Shown in pieces: positions 6,365-13,997 of a stretch of 17,499 bases of DNA. The notes under the pieces are model-generated. The model was not told the origin of the DNA and did not search any database. It saw only the letters and a program-made list of their open reading frames with translations. Every line of letters starts with the position of its first letter. The stretch's first letter is position 1. This stretch comes from an uncultured Collinsella sp. (GTDB taxonomy: Bacteria; Actinomycetota; Coriobacteriia; Coriobacteriales; Coriobacteriaceae), in NCBI GenBank assembly GCA_900551625.1, contig URWZ01000009.1, positions 1 through 17,499 on the forward strand. The letters run 5' to 3'. Position numbers and translations under genes: made by a program.

Positions 6365-6398
6365 GGTAAAAACAAAGCAGGCACTAAGGCCTGCTTTG
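6365..6398 (-). terminator. Terminator or processing hairpin after tRNA-Ser(GGA)
   Basis: On the minus strand a perfect 10-bp stem CAAAGCAGGC/GCCTGCTTTG (plus 6373-6382 with 6389-6398) is followed by TTTTTACC. It looks like a full intrinsic terminator, yet tRNA-Ser(CGA) lies directly downstream without a clear promoter, so read-through must be partial or a promoter was missed. Confidence 0.82.
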
Positions 6399-6406
6399 GA
6401 ATTAAC

Positions 6407-6497
6407 TGGCGGAGAGTCAGGGATTTGAACCCTGGAGACGCTTTTGACGCCTACACGATTTCCAATCGTGCTCCTTCGGCCACTCGGACAACTCTCC
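6407..6497 (-). tRNA. tRNA-Ser(GGA)
   Basis: This is a 91-nt class II tRNA with encoded CCA on the minus strand. The acceptor GGAGAGT (from 6497) pairs with ACTCTCC. The anticodon stem CACGA/TCGTG holds the loop TTGGAAA (GGA), and there is a long variable arm and a canonical T arm GGTTCAAATCC. A clear promoter lies just upstream at plus 6514-6541. Confidence 0.97.
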
Positions 6498-6513
6498 GTT
6501 AAATGCGAAAGTC

Positions 6514-6541
6514 AGTATACACGAGGAATCGCAAAGTGCAA
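6514..6541 (-). promoter_or_regulatory. Promoter of the tRNA-Ser genes
   Basis: On the minus strand TTGCAC (plus 6536-6541) and TATACT (plus 6514-6519) are 16 bp apart. The predicted transcript start is about 10 nt before the tRNA-Ser(GGA) 5' end at 6497. This is one of the two best promoters in the window. Confidence 0.8.
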
Positions 6542-6991
6542 ACAGAAAAGTTGGCATTTTTTGAAACGCTTGGCTTCGCGACGGGATCTAGGAGGCCAAA
6601 AACGGGCTCTGACCAGCATGGCTGCATACAGCAAATTGTTCAAAATGGGTATTTATAAACGACGTGGCACCAATTTTAAAAATCTTTGAACGGTGTTGTG
6701 AACCACTGGTATGCATTTCGCGACCACAGCCTTGCAATTGCTGACCTGCGATTTGATTTGGTTTGTCCCCGCAGCGCCGTATCTTGTCCACGGATCCGTC
6801 AAGCATTTGGTCAGCATTTGGTTGGAAGACGCATGAAGTGCCGTGTGAGTATGGACATATGTGGAGGTCATGAGGTTGTAGCTGCATATTCTTGCAGCCT
6901 GGGAGGTTGAAAGATATTATTACCAAGTCTTTTCCTGCTTCAGGCGCACCTTCACGACCTGAAGCCACATTTGCCCAGAGGAGGTGACAAT
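6542..6991 (+). other. Long gene-free region and leader ahead of rpsF
   Basis: No supportable gene lies in these 450 bases. A locally A/T-rich patch (6637-6690) includes the inverted repeat GTTCAAA/TTTGAAC (6638-6644, 6685-6691). A possible promoter TTGAAC-N18-TATGCA runs from 6686 to 6715. AGCATTTGGT is tandemly repeated at 6802-6823. Two hairpins lie close to the gene: GCTGCA/TGCAGC (6881-6886, 6893-6898) and GCTTCAGG/CCTGAAGC (6937-6944, 6958-6965). The start point of transcription could not be fixed. Confidence 0.5.
6899..6988 (+). promoter_or_regulatory. Structured rpsF leader, candidate S6:S18 autoregulatory element
   Basis: CTGGG (6899-6903) can pair with CCCAG (6974-6978), closing around a perfect 8-bp hairpin (6937-6944 with 6958-6965) whose 13-nt loop holds CACCTTCACG. 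The outer helix touches the Shine-Dalgarno sequence at 6978-6986. Leaders bound by the S6:S18 complex are known upstream of rpsF in many bacteria. The position and fold fit that idea, but I cannot confirm the consensus by eye. Confidence 0.45.
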
Positions 6992-7285
6992 ATGAAGGCT
7001 TATGAACTGCTGTTCTTTGTTGACCCGTCGCTCGACCCCGAGACTCGTCTCGCTGTTATGAAGCGTATCGATACCACGATCGCTGAGGGCGCTGGCAAGG
7101 TCGACTCCGTTGACGAGTGGGGCAAGCGCAAGCTCGCCTACGAGATCAACGACCTCACCGATGGTGACTACACCCTCATCAACTTCCACGCAGATCCTAC
7201 CCAGATCGCCGAGCTTGATCGCGTCCTGCGCATCACCGACGCTGTGGTCCGCCACATGATCGTCCGTCGCGACGACCAGGAGTAA
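6992..7285 (+). CDS. rpsF: 30S ribosomal protein S6
   Basis: This 97-residue protein is bacterial S6, which binds the central domain of 16S rRNA together with S18. The N-terminus MKAYELLFFVDPSLDPE and the later DEWGKRKLAYEINDLTDGDYTL region are characteristic, and the length matches the family. The start at 6992 is fixed by AGAGGAGGTGA (6978-6988), one of the strongest ribosome binding sites in the window; an in-frame TTG at 6971 would precede it and is rejected. It is the first gene of the rpsF-ssb-rpsR-rplI unit, 48 nt before ssb. The leader ahead of it is long and can fold. Confidence 0.97.
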   Translation: MKAYELLFFVDPSLDPETRLAVMKRIDTTIAEGAGKVDSVDEWGKRKLAYEINDLTDGDYTLINFHADPTQIAELDRVLRITDAVVRHMIVRRDDQE

Positions 7286-7333
7286 GACTGTCGTTTTGGA
7301 CTGGGCTTGTGCCCCAAGAGGAAGTAGTGAGTT

Positions 7334-7786
7334 ATGAGCATCAATCGAGTGAACATCACCGGTAACCTCACCCGCGATCCCGAGCTGCGCGCCACCGCCG
7401 GCGGAACCCAGGTTCTGTCCTTTGGCGTCGCCGTGAACGATCGTCGCCGCAACGCGCAGACTGGCGAGTGGGAGGACTATCCCAACTTTGTCGACTGCAC
7501 TATGTTCGGCACCCGCGCCGAGGCCGTGAGCCGTTTCCTGGCAAAGGGAAACAAGGTCGCGATCGAGGGCAAGCTGCGCTACAGCTCTTGGGAGCGCGAC
7601 GGTCAGCGCAGGAGCAAGCTTGAGGTCATCGTCGATGAGATCGAGTTTATGAGCTCCCGTGGTGGCCAGGGTGGCTACGATCAGGGCGGTTACGCCCCCG
7701 CAGCTCCCGCGCCCGCAGCGCGTCCTGCCGCACCGGTGGCTACGCCGCCCGCGGTCGACGTCTACGATGAGGACATCCCGTTCTAA
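7334..7786 (+). CDS. ssb: Single-stranded DNA-binding protein
   Basis: This 150-residue SSB protects single-stranded DNA during replication and repair and recruits partner proteins. The N-terminal OB fold (about residues 1-108) opens with MSINRVNITGNLTRDPELR and includes FVDCTMFGTRAEAVSRFLAKG and VIVDEIEFM. A Gly-rich and then Ala/Pro-rich linker (about 109-141) leads to the acidic tip YDEDIPF, the partner-binding tail found in replicative SSBs. The position between rpsF and rpsR is the usual one and supports the replicative paralogue. The start follows a GAGGAAG site. An uncommon hairpin lies in the 72-nt gap before rpsR. Confidence 0.98.
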   Translation: MSINRVNITGNLTRDPELRATAGGTQVLSFGVAVNDRRRNAQTGEWEDYPNFVDCTMFGTRAEAVSRFLAKGNKVAIEGKLRYSSWERDGQRRSKLEVIVDEIEFMSSRGGQGGYDQGGYAPAAPAPAARPAAPVATPPAVDVYDEDIPF

Positions 7787-7813
7787 GGGTTGTTCACCTA
7801 TTTTTGAGTGAGA

Positions 7814-7839
7814 GGCGGCTTCGGCTCGCCGAAGTTGCC
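7814..7839 (+). repeat. Hairpin between ssb and rpsR
   Basis: GGCGGCTTCGG (7814-7824) pairs with CCGAAGTTGCC (7829-7839) around CTCG, giving 11 bp with two G-U pairs. No U tract follows and rpsR starts 20 nt later, so an RNA processing or translational control element is more likely than a terminator. Confidence 0.6.
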
Positions 7840-7858
7840 AAACGAAAGGTATTTTGAC

Positions 7859-8125
7859 ATGGCTAATGATTATTCTGCACGTCAGCCGCGTCGTAAGTAC
7901 TGCCAGTTCTGCAAGGAGAACACTGAGTTCATCGACTATAAGGACACTCAGCTTCTCCGTAAGTACATGACCGACCGTGGCAAGATCAAGCCCCGTCGCG
8001 TCACTGGCGCTTGCACGCAGCATCAGCATGACATCGCCAACGCCATCAAGCGCGCCCGCGAGATGGCTCTCCTGCCGTACACCGTCCCCGTGGTTTCCTC
8101 TCGTGGCAACCGCGACCGCGGCTAA
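7859..8125 (+). CDS. rpsR: 30S ribosomal protein S18, zinc-ribbon form
   Basis: This 88-residue protein is S18, the partner of S6 on the 30S platform. The conserved core is present: [30 protein letters not shown] and REMALLPY. It keeps a CxxC pair (CQFC) and a CxxH pair (CTQH), so this is the zinc-binding C+ version and not the zinc-independent version that zinc-starved actinobacteria express. The start at 7859 follows GAAAGGT (7844-7850); an in-frame upstream start at 7808 would run through the hairpin and is rejected. The gap to rplI is 15 nt. Confidence 0.97.
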   Translation: MANDYSARQPRRKYCQFCKENTEFIDYKDTQLLRKYMTDRGKIKPRRVTGACTQHQHDIANAIKRAREMALLPYTVPVVSSRGNRDRG

Positions 8126-8140
8126 GAAGGGAGACGCATC

Positions 8141-8680
8141 ATGAAGGTTATTCTTCTCGATGAGATCAAGGGCAAGGGCGGCGAGGGTGACGTCGTAGAG
8201 GTCGCTCAGGGTTACGCTGAGAACTTCCTGTTCCCCAAGAAGCTCGCTGTTGCCGCCACCAAGGGCAACCTCAAGCAGCTTGACGAGCGTCGCAACAACA
8301 TCGCCAAGCGCGAGGCCGTCCGTCTGGCTACCGCCAACGAGACCAAGGCTGCCTTCGAGGGCAAGCAGGTCACCGTTGACGTCAAGGTTGGCGACGAGGG
8401 CATCCTCTTTGGCTCCGTTACCGCCGCTATGATCGCTGACGCCATCAAGGATCAGCTCGGTATGGATATCGACCGCAAGCGCGTCGAGCTCGGTAAGCCC
8501 ATCAAGGTTGCCGGTGCCCACACCGTCGCTATCTCGCTGTACCGCGAGATCAAGGCCGAGGTTGTCGTTCTCGTCGGCGTTACCGCCGAGGAGCTCGCTG
8601 CCGAGGCTGAGGTTGAGGAGACCGCTGAGGTCGCCGAGACCGAGACCGCCGAGGTCGAGACCGAGGCTGCTGCCGAGTAG
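8141..8680 (+). CDS. rplI: 50S ribosomal protein L9 with acidic C-terminal tail
   Basis: This 179-residue protein is L9, which binds 23S rRNA near the L1 stalk and reaches along the ribosome surface. The N-domain has the expected MKVILLDEIKGKGGEGDVVEV and GYAENFLFPKKLA. A central helix (about 41-75) leads to the C-domain with GSVTAAMIADAIKDQLGMDIDRKRV. L9 is normally close to 148 residues; here about 28 extra residues form a Glu/Ala/Val/Thr tail made of repeated EVxE and AEVE units. The start follows AAGGGAG (8128-8134). It is the last gene of the ribosomal unit and is closed by a strong terminator. Confidence 0.97.
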   Translation: MKVILLDEIKGKGGEGDVVEVAQGYAENFLFPKKLAVAATKGNLKQLDERRNNIAKREAVRLATANETKAAFEGKQVTVDVKVGDEGILFGSVTAAMIADAIKDQLGMDIDRKRVELGKPIKVAGAHTVAISLYREIKAEVVVLVGVTAEELAAEAEVEETAEVAETETAEVETEAAAE

Positions 8681-8712
8681 CATTTGCTGCAACGCAACAA
8701 TCTTGTTCTAAG

Positions 8713-8751
8713 AAGGGCGCTCTGGGAGACCAGGGCGCCCTTTTATTTTTT
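8713..8751 (+). terminator. Rho-independent terminator of the rpsF-rplI operon
   Basis: A 13-bp stem (8713-8725 with 8730-8742, one G-U pair) has the loop GAGA and is followed by TTTTATTTTTT. It lies 33 nt after the rplI stop and separates the ribosomal genes from dnaB. Confidence 0.94.
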
Positions 8752-8780
8752 GCGCCGGGTGAGTTCATAGCAGTCATTGA

Positions 8781-8810
8781 GATGCGGTCCCGTGTATGGG
8801 ACCGTTCATC
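8781..8810 (+). repeat. Hairpin upstream of dnaB
   Basis: CGGTCCC (8785-8791) pairs with GGGACCG (8798-8804), and GATG (8781-8784) with CATC (8807-8810) after a 2-nt bulge. It lies upstream of the predicted dnaB promoter, so it is not part of that transcript and may act as a DNA site. Confidence 0.5.
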
Positions 8811-8861
8811 CGTTTGGTTCGGTGATGATTGCCAAGGCGCGGCTCGATTTATAGCCGTGGC

Positions 8862-8870
8862 TGATACTAT
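8862..8870 (+). promoter_or_regulatory. Extended -10 promoter for dnaB
   Basis: TGATACTAT fits an extended -10 element (TG, one base, then TACTAT). No good -35 is seen at 16-18 bp upstream, which is common for extended -10 promoters. It sits 34 nt before the dnaB start. Confidence 0.5.
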
Positions 8871-8903
8871 GGATGCTCGCAAGCGATATGAATGAGGATG
8901 CTC

Positions 8904-10295
8904 ATGGCATATGACGATAGGGAGACGGGGCTGACGGTCGAGGACCGTGGCTCCAAGTTGGGTCTCCCCCAAAACCAAGATGCAGAGGCCAACGTGCTGG
9001 CCGCTATGCTGCTCTCGCCCGATGTGGTCGAAGAGGCCCAGGTCGAGCTGCAGCCCGATGACTTCTACCGGCCCATTCATAAGACCATCTATACCGCGAT
9101 GGTCGATATGTATAACAGTCGCATCCCCATTGACTCTATCTCGCTGATCGATTACCTGCGAAGCATCAACAAGCTCGATGCCGTGGGCGGCGAGGCGTAC
9201 ATTTTGGAGCTGATGGGACAGACTCTGTCGCTCGTCAACTGGCAGCACCATGCCGCCATCGTTCGCCGCGACTCGATGCTGCGCGAGCTGATTGGCGCCA
9301 CCAACGAGATCAACGCGCTGGCCTACAACGCCCCCACCGACACCAAAGAGGTCGTGGAGCTGGCCGAGAGCAAACTGCTCAAGGTCACGGCGCGTGAGGT
9401 TAAGTCGAGCTACAAGACGCTGACCGAGTTTATGGTCGAGGCCTATAACGAGGCCGAGGAAGTGTGCAAGGCCGGCGGTCAGGCTGCAGGCGTGCCCACG
9501 GGCTTTCCGTCGCTCGACCGTATGCTCATGGGCTTCCGCGAGGGCCAGCTCATCATTATCGGCGCCCGCCCCGCCGTTGGTAAGACGTCGTTCGCCCTGA
9601 ACTTGGCGCTCAACGCCGCCGCCGCGGGCTATACCGTCGGCTTCTTCTCGCTGGAGATGTCGGGCAAGGAAATTGCCCAGCGTCTGATTTGCGCCTATGC
9701 CATGATCTCGATCAGCGACTTCCGTACGGGCCGCATTAGTCCCGAGCAGTGGGCCAACATCAATGAGGCCACGCAGACGCTGTCCAAGCTCGATATTCTG
9801 ATTGACGATACGCCCGGCACCACGGTGACCGAGATTCGCGCCAAGAGCCGCCGCATGCTCCATAACAAGGAGAAGGCCATCATCATCCTGGACTATTTGC
9901 AGCTGGTGAGTCCCCCGCCTGGACGTCGTTCCGAGAGCCGCACCGTCGAGGTCTCCGAGATGTCGCGTGGTCTGAAGATTATGGCCAAGGAGCTCAAGAT
10001 TCCGCTGATCGCGCTGTCGCAGCTGTCGCGTCAGGTCGAGTCCCGTACCGGCAAGCGCCCGCAGCTGTCCGACCTGCGTGAATCGGGCTCCATCGAGCAG
10101 GATGCCGATATCGTCATGTTCTTGGACCGATCCGCCGACGAGGCCGAGGCCTCGCGCGACGACCGACCCGACGAGGGCGTTACGCGTATCGTCGTGGCCA
10201 AGAACCGTTCGGGCCCGATTGGCGACGTCGACCTGATGTTCCTGCCGGCATCCACCAAGTTCTATGAGCTTGATGGGGCGCATACCGAGGAGTAG
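8904..10295 (+). CDS. dnaB: Replicative DNA helicase DnaB
   Basis: This 463-residue hexameric helicase unwinds DNA ahead of the replication fork. The N-terminal domain (about 20-120) starts with LPQNQDAEANVLAAMLL. The RecA-like domain carries Walker A GARPAVGKT at 220-228, the FFSLEMS segment at 247-253, Walker B IIILDYLQL at 326-334, the LSQLSRQVESR segment near 371-381, LRESGSIEQDAD at 391-402 and KNRSGP at 433-438. No intein interrupts it, and the length is normal. The start at 8904 is preferred over ATG 8892 because GAGGA (8894-8898) lies 5 nt ahead of it. Location after rplI is the common arrangement, although here a terminator and a separate promoter make it independent. Confidence 0.98.
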   Translation: MAYDDRETGLTVEDRGSKLGLPQNQDAEANVLAAMLLSPDVVEEAQVELQPDDFYRPIHKTIYTAMVDMYNSRIPIDSISLIDYLRSINKLDAVGGEAYILELMGQTLSLVNWQHHAAIVRRDSMLRELIGATNEINALAYNAPTDTKEVVELAESKLLKVTAREVKSSYKTLTEFMVEAYNEAEEVCKAGGQAAGVPTGFPSLDRMLMGFREGQLIIIGARPAVGKTSFALNLALNAAAAGYTVGFFSLEMSGKEIAQRLICAYAMISISDFRTGRISPEQWANINEATQTLSKLDILIDDTPGTTVTEIRAKSRRMLHNKEKAIIILDYLQLVSPPPGRRSESRTVEVSEMSRGLKIMAKELKIPLIALSQLSRQVESRTGKRPQLSDLRESGSIEQDADIVMFLDRSADEAEASRDDRPDEGVTRIVVAKNRSGPIGDVDLMFLPASTKFYELDGAHTEE

Positions 10296-10322
10296 GACAG
10301 GCGCCCGTTGCACGGGTATACT
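10294..10322 (+). promoter_or_regulatory. purA promoter overlapping the dnaB stop
   Basis: AGGACA (10294-10299) and TATACT (10317-10322) are 17 bp apart, with the -35 element overlapping the dnaB stop codon region. The predicted leader is about 58 nt and contains a small stem GCGCAC/GTGTGC, ahead of the GAGGAG ribosome binding site of purA. Confidence 0.6.
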
Positions 10323-10377
10323 GGGAATGTTTTGTGCTTCTGCGCACTTGCGGTGTGCGGACAGTCCATGAATGTGA

Positions 10378-11673
<1,296 letters not shown>

Positions 11674-11695
11674 TCGGCGTTATTTGGTTATTGCG

Positions 11696-11737
11696 ATATA
11701 CCCCTTTGCAGTCCAGATGGGCGGCCGAGGGGTATAT
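11696..11737 (+). promoter_or_regulatory. Inverted repeat with -10-like arms upstream of purD
   Basis: ATATACCCCT (11696-11705) and AGGGGTATAT (11728-11737) form a perfect 10-bp inverted repeat across 22 nt. The right arm overlaps TATATT (11733-11738), a plausible purD -10. This could be an operator for a purine regulator, or the purA terminator stem, though no strong U tract follows. Confidence 0.45.
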
Positions 11738-11749
11738 TTGCTTGTAATG

Positions 11750-11768
11750 GGCCCGCGCGGAGCGGGCC
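11750..11768 (+). repeat. GC-rich hairpin in the purD leader
   Basis: GGCCCGC (11750-11756) pairs with GCGGGCC (11762-11768) around GCGGA, 12 nt before the purD ribosome binding site at 11781-11786. It is very stable for its size and may affect purD translation or stabilise the mRNA end. Confidence 0.6.
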
Positions 11769-11791
11769 GGTAATCCATAGAGGAGGCACCC

Positions 11792-13096
11792 TTGAAGGCG
11801 GACACTCAAACCATCGACATCCTGTTGTTGGGCAGCGGCGGCCGCGAGCATGCTCTGGCAGCCAAGCTCGCAGCATCACCGCGCGCCGGCAAGCTCTACA
11901 TCGCGCCGGGTAACGGCGGCACCGCGAGCTGCGGCGAGAATGTGGTTCTCGACGATTGCGATCCTGCGGCCGTGGCGGCGTTTGCCCAGAGCCATGGATG
12001 CGGACTCGTGGTGATTGGCCCCGAGGCTCCGCTCGTGGCGGGCGTTGCAGACGCCGTCCGCGCGGCGGGCATCCCGTGCTTTGGCCCGGGTGCCGAGGGC
12101 GCCCAGATGGAGGGCTCTAAGCTGTTCTCCAAGCAGCTCATGGAGCGCGCCGGTATCCCGACGGCAGCCTATGGCTCATTTATCGACGAGGCTTCGGCTC
12201 TTGCCTATGTGCGCGAGCAGGGTGCTCCGCTGGTCGTCAAGGCCGACGGCCTTGCCGCGGGCAAGGGCGTTATCGTGGCAACCGAGCTTTCGCAGGCCGA
12301 GGAGGCTGTGCGTGAGTGTTTTGGCGGAGCCTTTGGCGATGCCGGTAATACGGTGGTTATCGAGGAGATGCTGACCGGCCCCGAGTGCTCGCTGCTGGCC
12401 TTTACCGACGGCAAGACCGTTCGTCCCATGGCCACCTCGCAGGACCACAAGCGCGCGCTCGAGGGCGACAAGGGCCCCAACACGGGCGGCATGGGCGTCT
12501 ACAGCCCGGTGCCTATCGTGACCGACGAGGAGCATGCCACCATGGTGAAGGTCATGGAACAGACCGTGGCAGAGCTTGCCGCCGAGGGCATCGACTACCG
12601 CGGCTGCCTGTACGGCGGCTTTATGCTTACCCCCGCCGGCCCCAAGGTGCTGGAGTTCAATGCCCGCTTTGGCGATCCCGAGACGCAGGTCGTGCTGCCG
12701 CGCCTTAAGAACGACCTGGTCGAGGTCATGCTTGCCTGCGCCAACTGCGAGCTCGATCAGGTTGAACTCGATTGGCGTGACGAGTGGGCCGTTGCCGTTG
12801 TTCTGACGAGCGCGGGCTATCCCGGCAGCTACGAGAAGGGCAAGCTCATTACCGGTATCGAGGACGCCGAGGCCATGGAGAACGTGACGGTGTACCACGC
12901 CGGCACCGCTGTGGTGGACGGCAAGCTCGTGACCAACGGCGGTCGTGTACTCGCCGTGACCGCACTGGGCGATACGTTCGAGAACGCTCGCGACCTTGCC
13001 TACGAGGCCTGCGAGAAGATCAACTTTGAGGGCAAGACCCTGCGTCACGACATTGGCCTGCGCGCACTGCGCGGCCGCGATGCCTGGGATGCCTAA
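11792..13096 (+). CDS. purD: Phosphoribosylamine-glycine ligase (GAR synthetase)
   Basis: This 434-residue ATP-grasp enzyme makes glycinamide ribonucleotide from phosphoribosylamine and glycine, step two of purine synthesis. Recognisable segments are the N-terminal LLLGSGGREHALAAKLAASP, PGNGGT, the ATP-grasp stretch VVKADGLAAGKGVIVA, LTGPECSLLAFTDG, QDHKRALEGDKGPNTGGMG and the metal-binding region VLEFNARFGDPETQ. The start is a TTG at 11792, supported by AGGAGG (11781-11786) 5 nt ahead; the protein then begins KADTQTIDILLLGSGG, which fits the family. The length is normal for a stand-alone PurD. The next gene starts 21 nt downstream and is probably in the same transcript. Confidence 0.97.
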   Translation: MKADTQTIDILLLGSGGREHALAAKLAASPRAGKLYIAPGNGGTASCGENVVLDDCDPAAVAAFAQSHGCGLVVIGPEAPLVAGVADAVRAAGIPCFGPGAEGAQMEGSKLFSKQLMERAGIPTAAYGSFIDEASALAYVREQGAPLVVKADGLAAGKGVIVATELSQAEEAVRECFGGAFGDAGNTVVIEEMLTGPECSLLAFTDGKTVRPMATSQDHKRALEGDKGPNTGGMGVYSPVPIVTDEEHATMVKVMEQTVAELAAEGIDYRGCLYGGFMLTPAGPKVLEFNARFGDPETQVVLPRLKNDLVEVMLACANCELDQVELDWRDEWAVAVVLTSAGYPGSYEKGKLITGIEDAEAMENVTVYHAGTAVVDGKLVTNGGRVLAVTALGDTFENARDLAYEACEKINFEGKTLRHDIGLRALRGRDAWDA

Positions 13097-13117
13097 AATC
13101 CGAGAGGAATGAGACGG

Positions 13118-13813
13118 ATGGACGAGAAGAACGAAGAGCTCGTGGACGCGCAGATCGTCGAAGAGGACGGCCGCATGTATGGGCACGCCGAGGGCGAGCC
13201 TGGTGGCGAGGTCACTGACGAGCCGGCGCTGGTGCTGGGCGACGACGACCCGCACGATGTCGAGCTGCACGAGAAGATTCTTTCGGAGGAGTGCGCCTGG
13301 AAGGGCAAGATCCTCGACGTCCACCGTCTTGAGGTTGAGCTGCCCAACGGTCACCGCAGCGCCCGCGATATCGTTCGCCATCCGGGTGCGGCGGCCGTTG
13401 TGGCACTGACCGAGAACGGCAAGATCGTGCTGGTACGTCAGTATCGCACTGCCATCGACCGCGTGACGGTCGAGATTCCCGCCGGCAAGCTCGATCCGGG
13501 TGAGGACCCGCTCGATTGCGCCAAGCGCGAGCTGCATGAGGAGACGGGCTTTAGGGCTGGTCGTATTCGCTTTTTGACGTCGATTGTCACGTCCTGCGGC
13601 TTCTGCGACGAGATCATTCACATCTACCTGGCTACCAAGCTCGAGTTTGATGCACCCGACCCCGACGATGACGAGTTTGTCAACGTCGACCTGGTACCAC
13701 TGCATGAGCTGATCGACGCCGTACTCGACGGCAAGATTGAAGACGCCAAGACCGTCGTGGGCGCCTTGGCTTGCGATAGCATCGCGCATAGGTTGGGCGG
13801 AGCCGATCTTTAA
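13118..13813 (+). CDS. Nudix hydrolase, probable ADP-ribose pyrophosphatase
   Basis: This 231-residue Nudix enzyme has the full Nudix box from G123 to F145 (GKLDPGE, seven residues, then RELHEETGF), which binds the metal and hydrolyses a nucleoside diphosphate linked to another group. The flanking ARDIVRHPGAAAVVAL and VRQYRTAIDRVTVEIPAGKL are typical of ADP-ribose pyrophosphatases, which split ADP-ribose into AMP and ribose 5-phosphate. About 55 acidic N-terminal residues precede the normal fold and are unusual. The start at 13118 is preferred over ATG 13109 because AGAGGA (13103-13108) lies 9 nt ahead of it and touches the other. Linkage to purD suggests nucleotide recycling, but this is inference. 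Confidence 0.92.
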   Translation: MDEKNEELVDAQIVEEDGRMYGHAEGEPGGEVTDEPALVLGDDDPHDVELHEKILSEECAWKGKILDVHRLEVELPNGHRSARDIVRHPGAAAVVALTENGKIVLVRQYRTAIDRVTVEIPAGKLDPGEDPLDCAKRELHEETGFRAGRIRFLTSIVTSCGFCDEIIHIYLATKLEFDAPDPDDDEFVNVDLVPLHELIDAVLDGKIEDAKTVVGALACDSIAHRLGGADL

Positions 13814-13852
13814 CGAGTGGGAATGATCCCGTAGGTTTGTGTAAGTCAGCGA

Positions 13853-13950
13853 AAGTGCTCCATTTGAGACAAGGTGGCCTAAAAGAGGAGGGAAGCGTAT
13901 GGATATACGCGACCGACGATTGAAGGCCAGATTGTCCAAATGGAGCACTT
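13853..13950. repeat. Nested inverted repeat ahead of the ABC exporter
   Basis: AAGTGCTCCATTTG (13853-13866) plus GACAA (13868-13872) pairs with TTGTC (13932-13936) plus CAAATGGAGCACTT (13937-13950): 19 bp with a single bulged A. Inside it TGGCCT (13875-13880) pairs with AGGCCA (13924-13929), and in the centre GCGTAT (13895-13900) pairs with ATACGC (13905-13910). A strong AGGAGGG and an ATG (13899) lie within the central part. It may be a mobile or REP-like repeat or a regulatory leader. Confidence 0.8.
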
Positions 13951-13966
13951 GCAGCGTCGAGATGAA

Positions 13967-13988
13967 ACGCGGTTTGGTAAAACCGCGT
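13967..13988 (+). promoter_or_regulatory. Hairpin abutting the ABC exporter ribosome binding site
   Basis: ACGCGGTTT (13967-13975) and AAACCGCGT (13980-13988) form a perfect 9-bp stem with the loop GGTA. The stem ends immediately before AAGGTGA (13989-13995), the likely ribosome binding site for the start at 13998. It could modulate translation, or if the earlier start is used it would lie in coding sequence. Confidence 0.55.
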
Positions 13989-13997
13989 AAGGTGACT

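Noticed and set aside
6149..6502. A 117-codon plus-strand frame containing GGGGGIRTL and RDLNPGD
   Set aside because: It reads across the complements of two tRNA-Ser genes and the tRNA remnant. Such peptides are well-known false proteins produced by tRNA sequence.
6542..6900. Possible SRP RNA, tmRNA, 6S RNA or RNase P RNA in the rpsF leader
   Set aside because: None of the hallmark sequences of these RNAs is present.
6588..6968. A minus-strand frame in the rpsF leader
   Set aside because: It has no ribosome binding site or domain, and its composition is unlike the neighbouring genes.
12176..13948. A 590-codon frame on the minus strand opposite purD and the Nudix gene
   Set aside because: It is antisense to two well-supported genes and has low-complexity composition.
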